Assembly: GCA_028873275.1 (NCBI GenBank)
Contig: JAGWLJ010000002.1
Location: forward strand, 1 to 23,202
Direction of reading: 5' to 3'
Length of the DNA: 23,202 nt
Source: Pseudomonadota bacterium
GTDB taxonomy: Bacteria > Pseudomonadota > Alphaproteobacteria > Rickettsiales > SXRF01
Positions 13,863-23,202 of this stretch are shown piece by piece (position 1 is the stretch's first letter; the number at the start of each line of letters is the position of its first letter). A program made the translations under genes and the position numbers. The notes beneath the pieces are model-generated. The model was given only the letters and a program-made list of their open reading frames with translations. It ran no database searches and was not told the DNA's origin.

Positions 13863-14795
13863 ATGCGGCTGATCCGCGATTTTGATGCGATTCCCAAAGA
13901 ATGCCACGGCGCCGCCTTGGCGCTGGGCAATTTCGACGGGGTGCATCGGGGCCACCAGGCCATATTGCGCCAGTGTCTCGAAATTGCGCGCAAGGGAAAC
14001 ATCCCGGCGGCGGTGATGACCTTCGAGCCGCACCCGCGTGAATTTTTTGGCCGGGGTGGCGATAAATTGCGCCTCTATTCCTTCCGCGACAAGGCCAAGA
14101 TGCTGCGCGATCTGGACATCAACGTGCTGTTCGTGGCGCGCTTCAACCGGGCGTTTGCCTCGCTTTCCGCCGGAGAATTCGTTGAAGAATTATTGCAGCG
14201 GCAGCTGGGCGTGCGCCATGTCGTCACCGGCTATAACTTCGCCTTCGGCAAGGGCCGGCAGGGGAATGTCGATTTCCTGGCGGCGGAATCGCGCAGGCTG
14301 GGCTTCGGATTTACCGCCTGCCCGCCGGTGCAGGACGGAGACGGCGAAACCGTGTCCTCGAGCGCCATCCGCCGCCATCTGGCTGCCGGCGAGGTGAAAA
14401 AGGCGGCGGCGCTGCTGGGCCGGCCCTATGCCATCGGCGCACGTGTGCGGCGCGGGCAGCAGCGCGGCCGCGAGATGGGATTTCCCACCGCCAATCTGAA
14501 GCTGGATCATCTGTTCCGCCCGCGCTTCGGCATTTATGCCGTGCGCGTGGCAGCGGGCGGCGAGGCATATGACGGCGTGGCCAGCCTCGGCATCAATCCG
14601 ACCTTCGACCTCAAAGAACCAGTGCTTGAAGCACATATTTTTGATAAGACTATCGACCTGTACGGCAAGCGCATTCATGTGGAACTGATCGATTTCCTGC
14701 GCGACGAGCGGAAATTCGATACCATGGAGGCGCTGCGCCTGCAGATGGAAGAAGATGCAAAAAACGCAAAGAGCCTGTTAGCCCATGCCCGGTAA
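13863..14795 (+). CDS. ribF: Bifunctional riboflavin kinase / FAD synthetase
   Basis: RibF makes FMN from riboflavin and then FAD in the cytoplasm. The 310 residues match the family (E. coli 313). The N-terminal adenylyltransferase domain carries GNFDGVHRGH (residues 22-31), TFEPHPREFF, VVTGYNFAFGKGRQG and VSSSAIRRHL. The C-terminal kinase domain carries GREMGFPTANL near residue 203 and GINPTFDLKEPVLEAHIFD. The start is fixed by the hairpin-proximal ATG 13863. The gene overlaps lspA by 11 nt. In most Proteobacteria ileS lies between ribF and lspA; here it is missing. Confidence 0.96.
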   Translation: MRLIRDFDAIPKECHGAALALGNFDGVHRGHQAILRQCLEIARKGNIPAAVMTFEPHPREFFGRGGDKLRLYSFRDKAKMLRDLDINVLFVARFNRAFASLSAGEFVEELLQRQLGVRHVVTGYNFAFGKGRQGNVDFLAAESRRLGFGFTACPPVQDGDGETVSSSAIRRHLAAGEVKKAAALLGRPYAIGARVRRGQQRGREMGFPTANLKLDHLFRPRFGIYAVRVAAGGEAYDGVASLGINPTFDLKEPVLEAHIFDKTIDLYGKRIHVELIDFLRDERKFDTMEALRLQMEEDAKNAKSLLAHAR

Positions 14796-15264
14796 GCGCT
14801 GCATTTTTATCGGATTCCTCACCGCCGCCCTGGTCTTCGCGCTCGACCAGGCGAGCAAGCTGCTGCTGCTGGCCGCCGTAACCGCCGCCAACCAGCATGT
14901 CATTGGTCTTACGCCTTTTTTCAATCTGGTCATGGTGTGGAATACCGGTGTCAGCTTCGGCATGCTGGCCGGGCCGCACCAGGCGTGGCCGCTGGTGGCG
15001 CTGTCCGCCGCCATCACATTTATCCTGCTGATGTGGCTCTATAAAGCCACCTCTTCACTGGTGGCGGCTGCGCTGGGCGCCGTCATGGGCGGGGCGATCG
15101 GCAACGTAGCCGACCGGCTGCGTTTCGGGGCGGTGGCCGATTTTTTCGATTTCCATATGGGAATTTATCACTGGCCTGCCTTCAATGTCGCCGACAGCGC
15201 CATATGCATAGGAGTTGTACTTTTATGCTGGCACTCTATGTTTATGGAATCGAAACGAGGATGA
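14785..15264 (+). CDS. lspA: Lipoprotein signal peptidase II
   Basis: LspA cleaves signal peptides of prolipoproteins in the inner membrane, so it serves the lipoproteins encoded in this window (OmpA-like, BamB, DUF3035). The 159-residue protein has four membrane helices and the conserved boxes: NTGVSFGML, GGAIGNVADRL with catalytic Asp110, VADFFDF, and WPAFNVADS with catalytic Asp137. It begins inside ribF. Its stop codon lies inside the first repeat unit of the octad foldback element, so the last residues (SKRG) may have been reshaped by that element. Confidence 0.95.
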   Translation: MPGKRCIFIGFLTAALVFALDQASKLLLLAAVTAANQHVIGLTPFFNLVMVWNTGVSFGMLAGPHQAWPLVALSAAITFILLMWLYKATSSLVAAALGAVMGGAIGNVADRLRFGAVADFFDFHMGIYHWPAFNVADSAICIGVVLLCWHSMFMESKRG

Positions 15265-15312
15265 GAAAATGTGAGGATATGAAAATATGAGAGATATCAT
15301 CCCATCCTCACA
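15257..15312 (+). repeat. Octad foldback element between lspA and the DUF3035 gene
   Basis: Seven 8-bp units fill 56 nt. Five have consensus GARRATRW (starting 15257, 15265, 15273, 15281, 15289) and two have the complementary form TCNTCNCA (15297, 15305). TGTGAGGAT at 15270-15278 is the exact reverse complement of 15304-15312. ATGA (15279-15282) pairs with TCAT (15297-15300), and TAT (15286-15288) with ATA (15294-15296), around a GAGAG loop. The left half also shows a 16-bp super-period (GAGGAT at 15257 and 15273, GAGAGAT at 15289). It includes the lspA stop codon and forms most of the next gene's leader. Confidence 0.75.
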
Positions 15313-15334
15313 GCGCACCACACAGGAGAATCTT

Positions 15335-15931
15335 ATGAAATACCTTCGCCACACTGCCCTCGTCGGTACCCTATTCCTGGCCGCCTGCAGCGGCAACACC
15401 GTCAAAACCTCGCTGGGGCTCGACCGCGCCGCGCCCGATGAATTTCGCGTCGTCTCACGGCCGCCGCTCTCGGTGCCGCCGCAGTTCGAGCTGCGCCCGC
15501 CGGCTACTACCGACGACCCTAACCGCCAGGCCGCCTCGCAGCAGGCCGAGGCTCTCATGACGGGCAACGGCAACGGCTCGCTTGACGCCAATACGGCGGT
15601 AGTGCCGGTGACGATGGCTTCGGCAGATGCGTCGGCGGCGAATGCGTCGGAGTCGGCTTTCCTCAGGGATGCCGGGGCGGACAAGGCCGACCCCAAGATC
15701 CGCGAGACGCTGGTGGGCGAGCAGGTCAGCCGCCAGCAACAGCAACAGGACAGCAGCTGGGTGGATTCGCTGACCACCAACCCGCCGAAGAAGGACCCGA
15801 TCGTCAATCCCAAGCAGGAAGCGGCGCGCATCAAGACCGATGAGGCGGAAGGCAAGCCGGTCACCGAGGGCGATACGCCGACGGTCAAACCGCAGGATAC
15901 GGGCATACTCGGCAACATCCTCGGAAACTGA
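15335..15931 (+). CDS. DUF3035 lipoprotein (possible BamF-type BAM subunit)
   Basis: The 198-residue protein is a predicted lipoprotein (lipobox LAAC, lipidated Cys18). The conserved segment LDRAAPDEFRVVSRPPLSVPP (about residues 29-49) is the DUF3035 signature. I know this family as alphaproteobacterial and found next to lspA; some databases call members BamF, an accessory BAM complex subunit, but I cannot verify that for this sequence. After it come Ala/Gln-rich and Asp/Lys-rich disordered stretches and a C-terminal GILGNILGN. ATG 15335 was chosen because AGGAG at 15324-15328 is 6 nt upstream; a longer frame starts inside the foldback element. Its stop overlaps the pgi ATG by 1 nt (TGATG). 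Confidence 0.85.
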   Translation: MKYLRHTALVGTLFLAACSGNTVKTSLGLDRAAPDEFRVVSRPPLSVPPQFELRPPATTDDPNRQAASQQAEALMTGNGNGSLDANTAVVPVTMASADASAANASESAFLRDAGADKADPKIRETLVGEQVSRQQQQQDSSWVDSLTTNPPKKDPIVNPKQEAARIKTDEAEGKPVTEGDTPTVKPQDTGILGNILGN

Positions 15932-17195
15932 TGCCCTATCAGCAGAGTATCGATCACTGCCTGAAGGAGCATGGCGGCTATGGCGTAAGCCGGACGCGCA
16001 TCGACGCGCTATTGGCCACGCTGGCGCTGGCGGTTTCCGCACTGGCTAACGGCAAAGACAAAGCCGCCGCGCCGCTGCTGGCCCTGCCGTCGATGACCTC
16101 CGACCTGGCGGCCATCGAAGCGCTAGCGGCGCAGATTCGCAGGCGCTTTAAAACCGTGGTGATTGCCGGATTCGGCGGCTCGGGCTTAAGCGGCCGCACG
16201 CTGCTGGGGCTTTCGCCGTTTCCGCAGCCAGCCTTTCATTTCCTCGAGAATATCGATCCCGAAACCTTCGACCCGCTGCTGGAGCGACTCGATCTGCCAT
16301 CCACCTGTTTTATCGTTGTCAGCAAATCGGGCAGCACCGCCGAAACGCTGGCCCAGTTCTATATCCTGCATGAGCAGGTGGCGGAAAAACTGGGGCATCA
16401 GGCGGCGGCGGAGCGCTTCACCGTTATCACCCTGCCGGGGGACAACCCGCTGCGCCAGTCGGCGGAAAAGCATGGCATGACGCTGCTCGATCATGCGCCG
16501 GATATCGGCGGCCGCTTTTCGGTGCTGACGCCTGTCGGACTGCTGCCGGCGGCCATTGCCGGGCTGGATATCCGTGCGCTGCGCGCCGGAGCGCAGGAGG
16601 TGGTGGACACGCTGCGCGGCGCGCCGGCCGATTGCCCGCCCGCTATTGGCGCCGCGCTGCAATACGCCTTCATCGAGGCAGGTACGCCGATGACGGTAAT
16701 GCTGCCGTATTCCGAGCGGCTCGCCTGCTTTGCCGCTTGGTTCCGCCAGTGCTGGGCGGAGAGTCTGGGCAAGGAGGGCAGGGGGTCGACGCCGCTGCGC
16801 GCCATGGGCGCCACGGATCAGCACAGCCAGTTGCAGCTCTATCTCGACGGTCCGCGCGACAAGCTGTTTACCCTGATTACGCTTTCCCGTGCAGGTTCCG
16901 GCCAGCGCATTCCCGTACCCGAGCGCGAAGACCTGGCCTATCTGCGCGGCAAGACGATGGGCGACGTACTGGCGGCGGAGCAAAGGGCCACTCTGGAAAC
17001 GCTGGTACACAACCGTTGCCCGGTGCGGCTTTTTGCATTAGACAAGCTGGAGGAAAAGCAACTGGGCGCGCTGCTGATGCATGTCATGCTGGAAATCATA
17101 CTCACGGCCGGCTTGCTTGGCGTCAACGCCTTCGACCAGCCCGCCGTCGAGGATGGCAAGCGCCGCGCAAGAGAGTATCTGATCAAGAACGATTT

Positions 17196-17199
<4 letters not shown>
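15931..17199 (+). CDS. pgi: Glucose-6-phosphate isomerase (short form)
   Basis: Pgi interconverts glucose-6-phosphate and fructose-6-phosphate, feeding both glycolysis and nucleotide-sugar synthesis. This protein has 422 residues, clearly shorter than E. coli Pgi (549) and closer to the compact bacterial type. Sugar-phosphate-binding motifs are present: GFGGSGLSGRTLLG, VSKSGSTAETL, IGGRFSVLTPVGLLP, CWAESLGKEG (catalytic Glu region), GATDQHSQLQL (catalytic His) and FDQPAVEDGK (catalytic Lys). It is sandwiched with 1-4 nt overlaps between the DUF3035 gene and mutL, so it is probably in the ribF-mutL transcript. Some databases name such sequences only as SIS-domain isomerases, but the full motif set supports Pgi. 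Confidence 0.9.
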
Positions 17200-18997
<1,798 letters not shown>

Positions 18998-19001
<4 letters not shown>

Positions 19002-19996
19002 TTTTTGACATTATCCTCGGCCTGTCGGTGTTTCTGATCTCGCTGCTCGGCACCCGGCTGACCATCCTGGCGCTGCGCAAGCGCACCGTGCTGATGGATG
19101 TGCCCAACCTGCGCAGCAACCATAAAGCGCCCACGCCGCGCGGCGGCGGCATCGCCGTGGTCATGGCGATCGTCATCGGCCTGCTGCTGGCCGATATCCA
19201 TTACAGCATCGTGCTGGCCATTTTCCTGCTGGCCGCGGTGTCGCTGCTCGATGACCTGATCAGCGTGCCGCCCTGGGTGCGCCTGCTGGTGCAGGCCATG
19301 GCCGTCGGCCTGCCGCTCAGCTTGCGCCATGCGCCCATTTTCTCCGACGCCCTGCCGCTATGGCTCGACAGGGGTATGGCGGCGCTGCTGTGGATCTGGT
19401 TCATCAACCTGTTCAATTTCATGGACGGCATCGACGGCATTTCCGCCAGCGAAATGATCTGCATCGGCATGGGATTCTGCCTGCTGGCCGTGTTCAGCGA
19501 CGCGTTTTCGCATAACCTGTTTTCCTATAGCCTGATCGTCGCCACCGCCGGCTTCGGCTTCCTGTGGTGGAACTGGCATCCCGCCCGCATTTTCCTGGGC
19601 GATGTCGGCAGCGTGCCCATCGGTTTCATCATCGGTTACCTGCTGCTGATGGCCTCCACTTCCGGCTACCTTTTCCCGGCGCTGATCCTGCCCGCCTATT
19701 ACCTGGCCGACGGCACGCTGACGCTGCTGCGTCGTCTGTGCGAAAGAAAAAAAATCTGGGTGGCGCATTCGGAGCATTATTACCAGCGGGCGGTGCGCGC
19801 CGGACGCCGCCATGACCGTGTGACGCTGTATATCTTCGGCGTCAATCTGCTGCTCATCCTGCTGGCCGTATTCTCGGCGCTGCACCCGCATATCGCCGTC
19901 ATCTGCCTGGCCATGGCCTATCTCGCGGTGTTCATGCTGCTTGGCTTTTTCGCGCATGACCGCACCGGGCTCTCGCATGATTCTGCCGCGCTTTAA
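18998..19996 (+). CDS. WecA/WbpL-like polyprenyl-phosphate sugar-1-phosphate transferase
   Basis: Such enzymes transfer a GlcNAc- or FucNAc-1-phosphate to undecaprenyl phosphate at the inner membrane, the first step of O-antigen or capsule synthesis. The 332-residue protein has about ten membrane helices and the family motifs: DVPNLRSNHKAPTPRGGG, Asp85-Asp86 in LLDDL, FNFMDGIDG (141-147), the catalytic-loop sequence IFLGDVGS (198-205) and the cytoplasmic HSEHYYQR (257-264). It lacks features of MraY. GTG 18998 overlaps the mutL stop, and GGGAGG (18987-18992) sits 5 nt upstream. It overlaps the following dehydratase gene by 20 nt. The exact sugar is unknown, so no symbol is given. Confidence 0.9.
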
Positions 19997-21887
19997 TCGC
20001 AATCTGATCGCCGCTGTCCATGACGCGGTGATGGCCGCCGCCAGCTTCGGCATCGCCATCTGGCTCAGGCTGGGCGACCAGTGGCATGCCGCCGACGAGT
20101 ATATGCGCAGCGGCACGCTGCTTTTCACCACCATCTGCGTCGCCGTGTTCGTGATGATGCGTCTCTACCGCGGCCTGTGGCGCTACGCTTCGATGCAGGA
20201 CATGCTGGCGATTGTGAAAGCGGTGACGCTCTCCATTCTCGTTTTCGCGCTCGTCATGTTCACCGTCAACCGTCTCGAAGGCGTGCCGCGCTCGGTGCTG
20301 TTCATCAACTGGATGCTGCTCATGGGCCTGCTGGCCGGCCCGCGGTTTGTTTACCGCGCTGTCAAGGACCGCGTACTCAGATTGCCTGCCGCGCCAAGAA
20401 TGACGCGCCGCATTCCCGTGCTGCTGGTCGGGGCGGGGGATCAGGCCGAACAGTTTATCCGCGACCTGGGCAGGGATGCCACCGCGCCTTATGAGGTAAT
20501 CGGCCTGGTGGACGATGACCGGCAGCAGAAAGGCCGCACCATTCACCGCGTATCCATTTGTGGGACGACGGAGCGGTTGCCGCAGGTGGTGAAGCGCCTG
20601 GCGCGGCAGGGCAGGCGGCCGCAGAAGCTGATTGTTACCGATGAGCGCATTACCGGCGAGCGCGTACGCCGGTTGTTGGAGATCGCTGATGGGCTGGGCA
20701 TTCCGCTGGCGCGGCTGCCTTCTTTAAGCGAGCTCAAGCAGGGCTTCAGCGACGGGCCGCAACTTCGCCCCATCGCCATCGAGGATCTGCTGATGCGCGC
20801 CCAGCACGTGCTCGACCGCGATCATATGAAGCGCCTGGTCGAAGGCAGGAAAGTGCTGGTCACCGGCGCCGGCGGTACCATCGGCGGCGAGCTGGCGCGG
20901 CAGATCGCTTCCTACCGCCCCGGGCATCTGACGCTGTTCGATATCAGCGAATTCAACCTGTACCAGATCGAGCGCGAGATACGCGGCGCCTTCCCCGGCC
21001 TGCCCGTATCGGCCATACTGGGCGACGTGCGCGACGCCCGCCATCTCGACCTGGTGTTCGGAACCTTTTCGCCCGAGCTGGTGTTCCATGCCGCCGCCAT
21101 CAAGCACGTGCCCATCGCCGAGGACAATATCGAGGAGACCATCCTCACCAATGTCTTCGGCACCCACCATGTCGCCGAATGCTGCCGCCGCCACCGTGCT
21201 GCCATCATGGTGCTGATCTCGACCGACAAGGCCGTCAACCCCGCCAACGTTATGGGCGCCACCAAGCGGCTGGCCGAAAATATCTGCCAGGCGCTGGGCG
21301 CTGCCGAGAAAAGCGGCGAGACGCGCTTCATTACCGTGCGCTTCGGCAACGTATTGGGTTCGAGCGGCTCGGTGGTGCCGCTTTTCTCCGAGCAGCTGGC
21401 GCGCGGAGGGCCGCTCACCGTCACCCATCCCGACATCACCCGCTATTTCATGACCGTGCGCGAGGCCGTCGAGCTGGTGCTGCAGGCGGCCACACTGGGC
21501 GCCGCCATGAAAGACCGGCAGGAATGCGTGCTGGTGCTCGACATGGGCCAGCCGGTGCGCATCCTTGATCTCGCCGAGCAGATGATACGGCTGGCCGGGC
21601 TCACGCCGCATGAGGATATCAAAATTACCTTCACCGGGCTGCGCCCCGGCGAGAAGCTCTACGAAGAATTATTTCTCTTCTCGGAAAACGCGGTGAAAAC
21701 AACGCACGAAAGCATCTTTCTCGCTTCTCCCCATTTCCCTGATATGGCCATCCTGCGCAAATCGCTGGAAACGCTGCGCCAGGCCTGCCTTGATCGCCGG
21801 AGCGGCGAGGCGCTCGACCTGCTGAAAAAACTCGTCCCTGAGCTGCAGGCCCTGCACCGGCAGGCCGGAAAAATCGCCGCCGCCTGA
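19977..21887 (+). CDS. WbpM/CapD-like nucleotide-sugar 4,6-dehydratase
   Basis: Relatives (WbpM, PglF, CapD) convert UDP-GlcNAc to UDP-4-keto-6-deoxy sugar, the precursor of QuiNAc, FucNAc or bacillosamine. The 636-residue protein has four N-terminal membrane helices and an RGLWRYAS segment near 65-72. A first Rossmann-like domain follows (VLLVGAGDQAEQ near 147), then a large SDR domain with TGAGGTIGGELARQI near 293. The active-site segment is LISTDKAVNPANVMGATK, in which Met replaces the usual catalytic Tyr, as is normal for this family. LRPGEKLYEELF lies near the end. ATG 19977 was preferred, with ATGs at 19956 and 19941 possible. Together with the upstream transferase it would generate and load the first sugar of a surface glycan. 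Confidence 0.92.
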   Translation: MILPRFNRNLIAAVHDAVMAAASFGIAIWLRLGDQWHAADEYMRSGTLLFTTICVAVFVMMRLYRGLWRYASMQDMLAIVKAVTLSILVFALVMFTVNRLEGVPRSVLFINWMLLMGLLAGPRFVYRAVKDRVLRLPAAPRMTRRIPVLLVGAGDQAEQFIRDLGRDATAPYEVIGLVDDDRQQKGRTIHRVSICGTTERLPQVVKRLARQGRRPQKLIVTDERITGERVRRLLEIADGLGIPLARLPSLSELKQGFSDGPQLRPIAIEDLLMRAQHVLDRDHMKRLVEGRKVLVTGAGGTIGGELARQIASYRPGHLTLFDISEFNLYQIEREIRGAFPGLPVSAILGDVRDARHLDLVFGTFSPELVFHAAAIKHVPIAEDNIEETILTNVFGTHHVAECCRRHRAAIMVLISTDKAVNPANVMGATKRLAENICQALGAAEKSGETRFITVRFGNVLGSSGSVVPLFSEQLARGGPLTVTHPDITRYFMTVREAVELVLQAATLGAAMKDRQECVLVLDMGQPVRILDLAEQMIRLAGLTPHEDIKITFTGLRPGEKLYEELFLFSENAVKTTHESIFLASPHFPDMAILRKSLETLRQACLDRRSGEALDLLKKLVPELQALHRQAGKIAAA

Positions 21888-21916
21888 TTAACCTATGTTA
21901 ATAGCGATGCTGTTCT

Positions 21917-21930
21917 GGACGGAGGCGTCC
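21917..21930 (+). terminator. Small hairpin after the dehydratase gene, doubtful terminator
   Basis: GGACG (21917-21921) and CGTCC (21926-21930) form a 5-bp stem with a GAGG loop 30 nt after the stop. A run of six Ts follows only at 21955-21960, too far for a classical terminator. ATGAAA (21943-21948) and TTTCAT (21958-21963) form a second weak stem that includes those Ts. Confidence 0.25.
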
Positions 21931-22048
21931 GACTATCACTTTATGAAATAGCGATTTTTTCATCCCGGCTGCCGCGCGAGCGTTAATAATGCATCGCAAT
22001 TTATATAAAGTTTCATAAATTAATTCAGACGGTTAACATTATCTCCGG

Positions 22049-22077
22049 TGGACGCTGGCGGATCAGGGGAGTATAAT
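22049..22077 (+). promoter_or_regulatory. Promoter of the histidine kinase operon
   Basis: TGGACG (22049-22054, four of six -35 matches) and a perfect TATAAT (22072-22077) are separated by 17 bp. Transcription would start near 22084, about 12 nt before the ATG at 22096. The preceding 21888-22048 stretch is AT-rich and holds a perfect 10-bp palindrome, TTTATATAAA (22000-22009), nested between AATTTAT (21998) and ATAAATT (22015), a possible operator. Confidence 0.55.
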
Positions 22078-22095
22078 TTTAAAAATAGATGCTCT

Positions 22096-22842
22096 ATGCC
22101 AGAAGCCTTGTTCATATCCGGCGAGTCATCGCCTTCCACCGTCCCCGCCTCCCTCGCGCCGGGGCAGCAGGCGCTGTTGCAGGACATGGAGTATATAGGC
22201 TATGTGGCCAGTCATGACCTGCTGGCGCCAGTGCGCCAGATTGCCGCCAGTTGCGGGCTTCTGAAAGATCAATGCCCGCCGGGTACGGTGGATGCGGTCC
22301 AGTCGATCGAAGGGAACGCCGCCCGCCTTAATGCCATGCTCCGCGGCCTGCAGGAATATGTGCGCATTGACAGCTTCCCGGTCAGGCATGCGCCGTTAGA
22401 CGCTAATGAGCTGGTACAGGCCGCCATGGATTCGCTGGTTGAGGAGATACGGGCCAGCGGCGCCGCGGTGACGCATGAGGGCCTGCCGGTGGTCATGGGG
22501 CATCGCGGCCGGCTGTCGCGCCTGTTTGCCTGCCTGATCGAGAACGCCATCAAGTTTCATGGCGGAAAAACGCCGCAGCTGCGCATCTCCGCACGCCGCC
22601 AGGGAGCGATGTGGGAATTCTCGGTCGAGGATAATGGCATCGGTATCGAGGAGGATTATTACGACATCGTATTCCGCCTGTTCCAGCGGCTGCACGCCGA
22701 GGGGACCTATCCTGGTCACGGTATCGGCCTTGCGCTTGCCCGCAAGATTGTCGCTTCGCACGGCGGCACGATGCAGGTGACGTCGGTCCCGGGAGAAGGC
22801 AGCCGTTTCTATTTTACTCTGCCTGCCGCGCAGCCAATATAA
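22096..22842 (+). CDS. Sensor-less histidine kinase
   Basis: This 248-residue protein consists of little more than the kinase core. The H-box YVASHDLLAPVRQI places the phospho-accepting His at residue 40. The N-box LIENAIKFHGG, G1-box VEDNGIGIEED and G2-box GHGIGLALARKIVASHGG build the HATPase domain, and GEGSRFYFTLP ends it. The H-box style resembles that of phytochrome-type kinases, but no PAS, GAF, PHY, HAMP or membrane segment precedes it, so it should be cytoplasmic and take its signal from a partner. ATG 22096 is preferred because a GTG at 22048 would lie inside the promoter. No Shine-Dalgarno sequence is visible. The response regulator gene follows after 19 nt. Confidence 0.88.
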   Translation: MPEALFISGESSPSTVPASLAPGQQALLQDMEYIGYVASHDLLAPVRQIAASCGLLKDQCPPGTVDAVQSIEGNAARLNAMLRGLQEYVRIDSFPVRHAPLDANELVQAAMDSLVEEIRASGAAVTHEGLPVVMGHRGRLSRLFACLIENAIKFHGGKTPQLRISARRQGAMWEFSVEDNGIGIEEDYYDIVFRLFQRLHAEGTYPGHGIGLALARKIVASHGGTMQVTSVPGEGSRFYFTLPAAQPI

Positions 22843-22861
22843 TAAAGAGGAGGATACAGCT

Positions 22862-23202
22862 ATGCCATGGCCACAAACCGCAGTTTCGGAAGCGCCCGAG
22901 ATTTCCATACTGCTGATCGAGGATGCAGCGGGCGACGCTGCGGCCATTATCCGGGCGCTCGTTTTCGGGGAGACGGAATATAGTTTCAAGGTGCATCGCC
23001 GGTCATCGCTGGCCGAGGGGCTGGAGTTTATCACCCATAACAAAGTCGATGTCATCCTGCTCGATCTCGGCCTGCCCGACGCCTATAACCTCACGGCGCT
23101 GACGAAAGTGCATGCGGCGGCGCCCGAACTGCCGGTCGTTGTCATCAGCGGCCACTCCAATCTTGATACGGTGCACGAGGCGCTGCGGCAGGGTGCGCAG
23201 GA
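22862..23202 (+). CDS. Response regulator receiver domain protein, 3' end missing
   Basis: The frame is open from ATG 22862 to the window end (113 complete codons). AGGAGG at 22848-22853 lies 8 nt upstream, the strongest ribosome binding site in the region. The protein is a CheY-like receiver: acidic pair Glu20-Asp21 in LLIEDAAGD, phospho-acceptor Asp68 in VILLDLGLPD, and the switch Ser of VVVISGHS. IEDAAGDAAAIIRAL resembles the IEDNPGDxxLIREAL start of Rcp-type regulators that pair with phytochrome-like kinases. Directly following the kinase, it is its likely phosphorylation target. Whether an output domain follows lies outside the window. Confidence 0.88.
   Translation, partial: MPWPQTAVSEAPEISILLIEDAAGDAAAIIRALVFGETEYSFKVHRRSSLAEGLEFITHNKVDVILLDLGLPDAYNLTALTKVHAAAPELPVVVISGHSNLDTVHEALRQGAQ

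Noticed and set aside
16632..17195. Upstream extension of the mutL frame by 188 codons
   Set aside because: The standard MutL N-terminus begins at ATG 17196. The extension reads through pgi in another frame and has low-complexity composition.
20724..21611. Long minus-strand frame opposite the dehydratase gene
   Set aside because: It is the His/Gln-rich shadow of the SDR domain on the plus strand, with no credible start or motif.
21887..21900. TTAA-N6-TTAA sites (also near 12980) as CtrA boxes
   Set aside because: The CtrA consensus is TTAA-N7-TTAA. Both sites are one base short, and such matches are expected by chance in AT-rich gaps.

Overview
This window appears to come from a free-standing alphaproteobacterial chromosome of high GC content (roughly 60 % by eye). 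The evidence is a DUF3035 lipoprotein directly after lspA (a pairing I know from Alphaproteobacteria), a YfgM-like/BamB/Der block, an endonuclease-type MutL and an alphaproteobacterial style of OmpA-like lipoproteins. I cannot place it more finely. There are no rRNA, tRNA, CRISPR, insertion sequence or phage genes. Genes are tightly packed, often with 1-20 nt overlaps.

Layout. (1) 1-1271: two overlapping OmpA-like envelope genes, the first cut by the window edge. (2) 1320-2867: guaA (GMP synthetase). (3) 2985-4933: a YfgM-like tetratricopeptide membrane protein overlapping bamB, i.e. periplasmic chaperoning plus outer-membrane protein assembly. (4) 4934-5269: a 336-nt gap with a helically phased GTTCGG/GTTTCG array and a candidate der promoter. 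(5) 5270-8726: der, an orphan ABC ATPase and an RlmI-like 23S rRNA methyltransferase, joined by ATGA/GTGA-type overlaps. (6) 8766-9828: a DUF3429 membrane protein and the Fe-S carrier nfuA. (7) 9825-11548, minus strand: a sulfotransferase and a GT4 glycosyltransferase. (8) 11592-13794: secF, a MaoC-like hydratase and an unrecognised gene. (9) 13863-19001: ribF, lspA, DUF3035 lipoprotein, pgi and mutL, nearly all overlapping or abutting. (10) 18998-21887: a WecA/WbpL-like polyprenyl-phosphate sugar transferase and a WbpM/CapD-like nucleotide-sugar 4,6-dehydratase, a pair that starts surface polysaccharide synthesis. (11) 22096-23202: a histidine kinase without a sensor domain and an Rcp-like response regulator that runs off the window.

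The genes are mostly housekeeping: envelope biogenesis (OmpA-like, BamB, SecF, LspA, glycan genes), ribosome maturation (Der, RlmI) and core metabolism (GuaA, RibF, Pgi).

The most unusual content is not a gene. Three places (5757-5819, 9207-9275, 15257-15312) carry the same architecture: a short direct-repeat array with a strict 7- or 8-bp period that switches half-way to its own reverse complement, so the whole element folds back on itself. One lies inside der, where nine heptads equal 63 nt (21 codons) and add an in-frame linker between the two GTPase domains. The other two form the 5' leaders of nfuA and of the DUF3035 gene. I regard these as a possible undescribed family of foldback repeats, and they are the main lead from this window.
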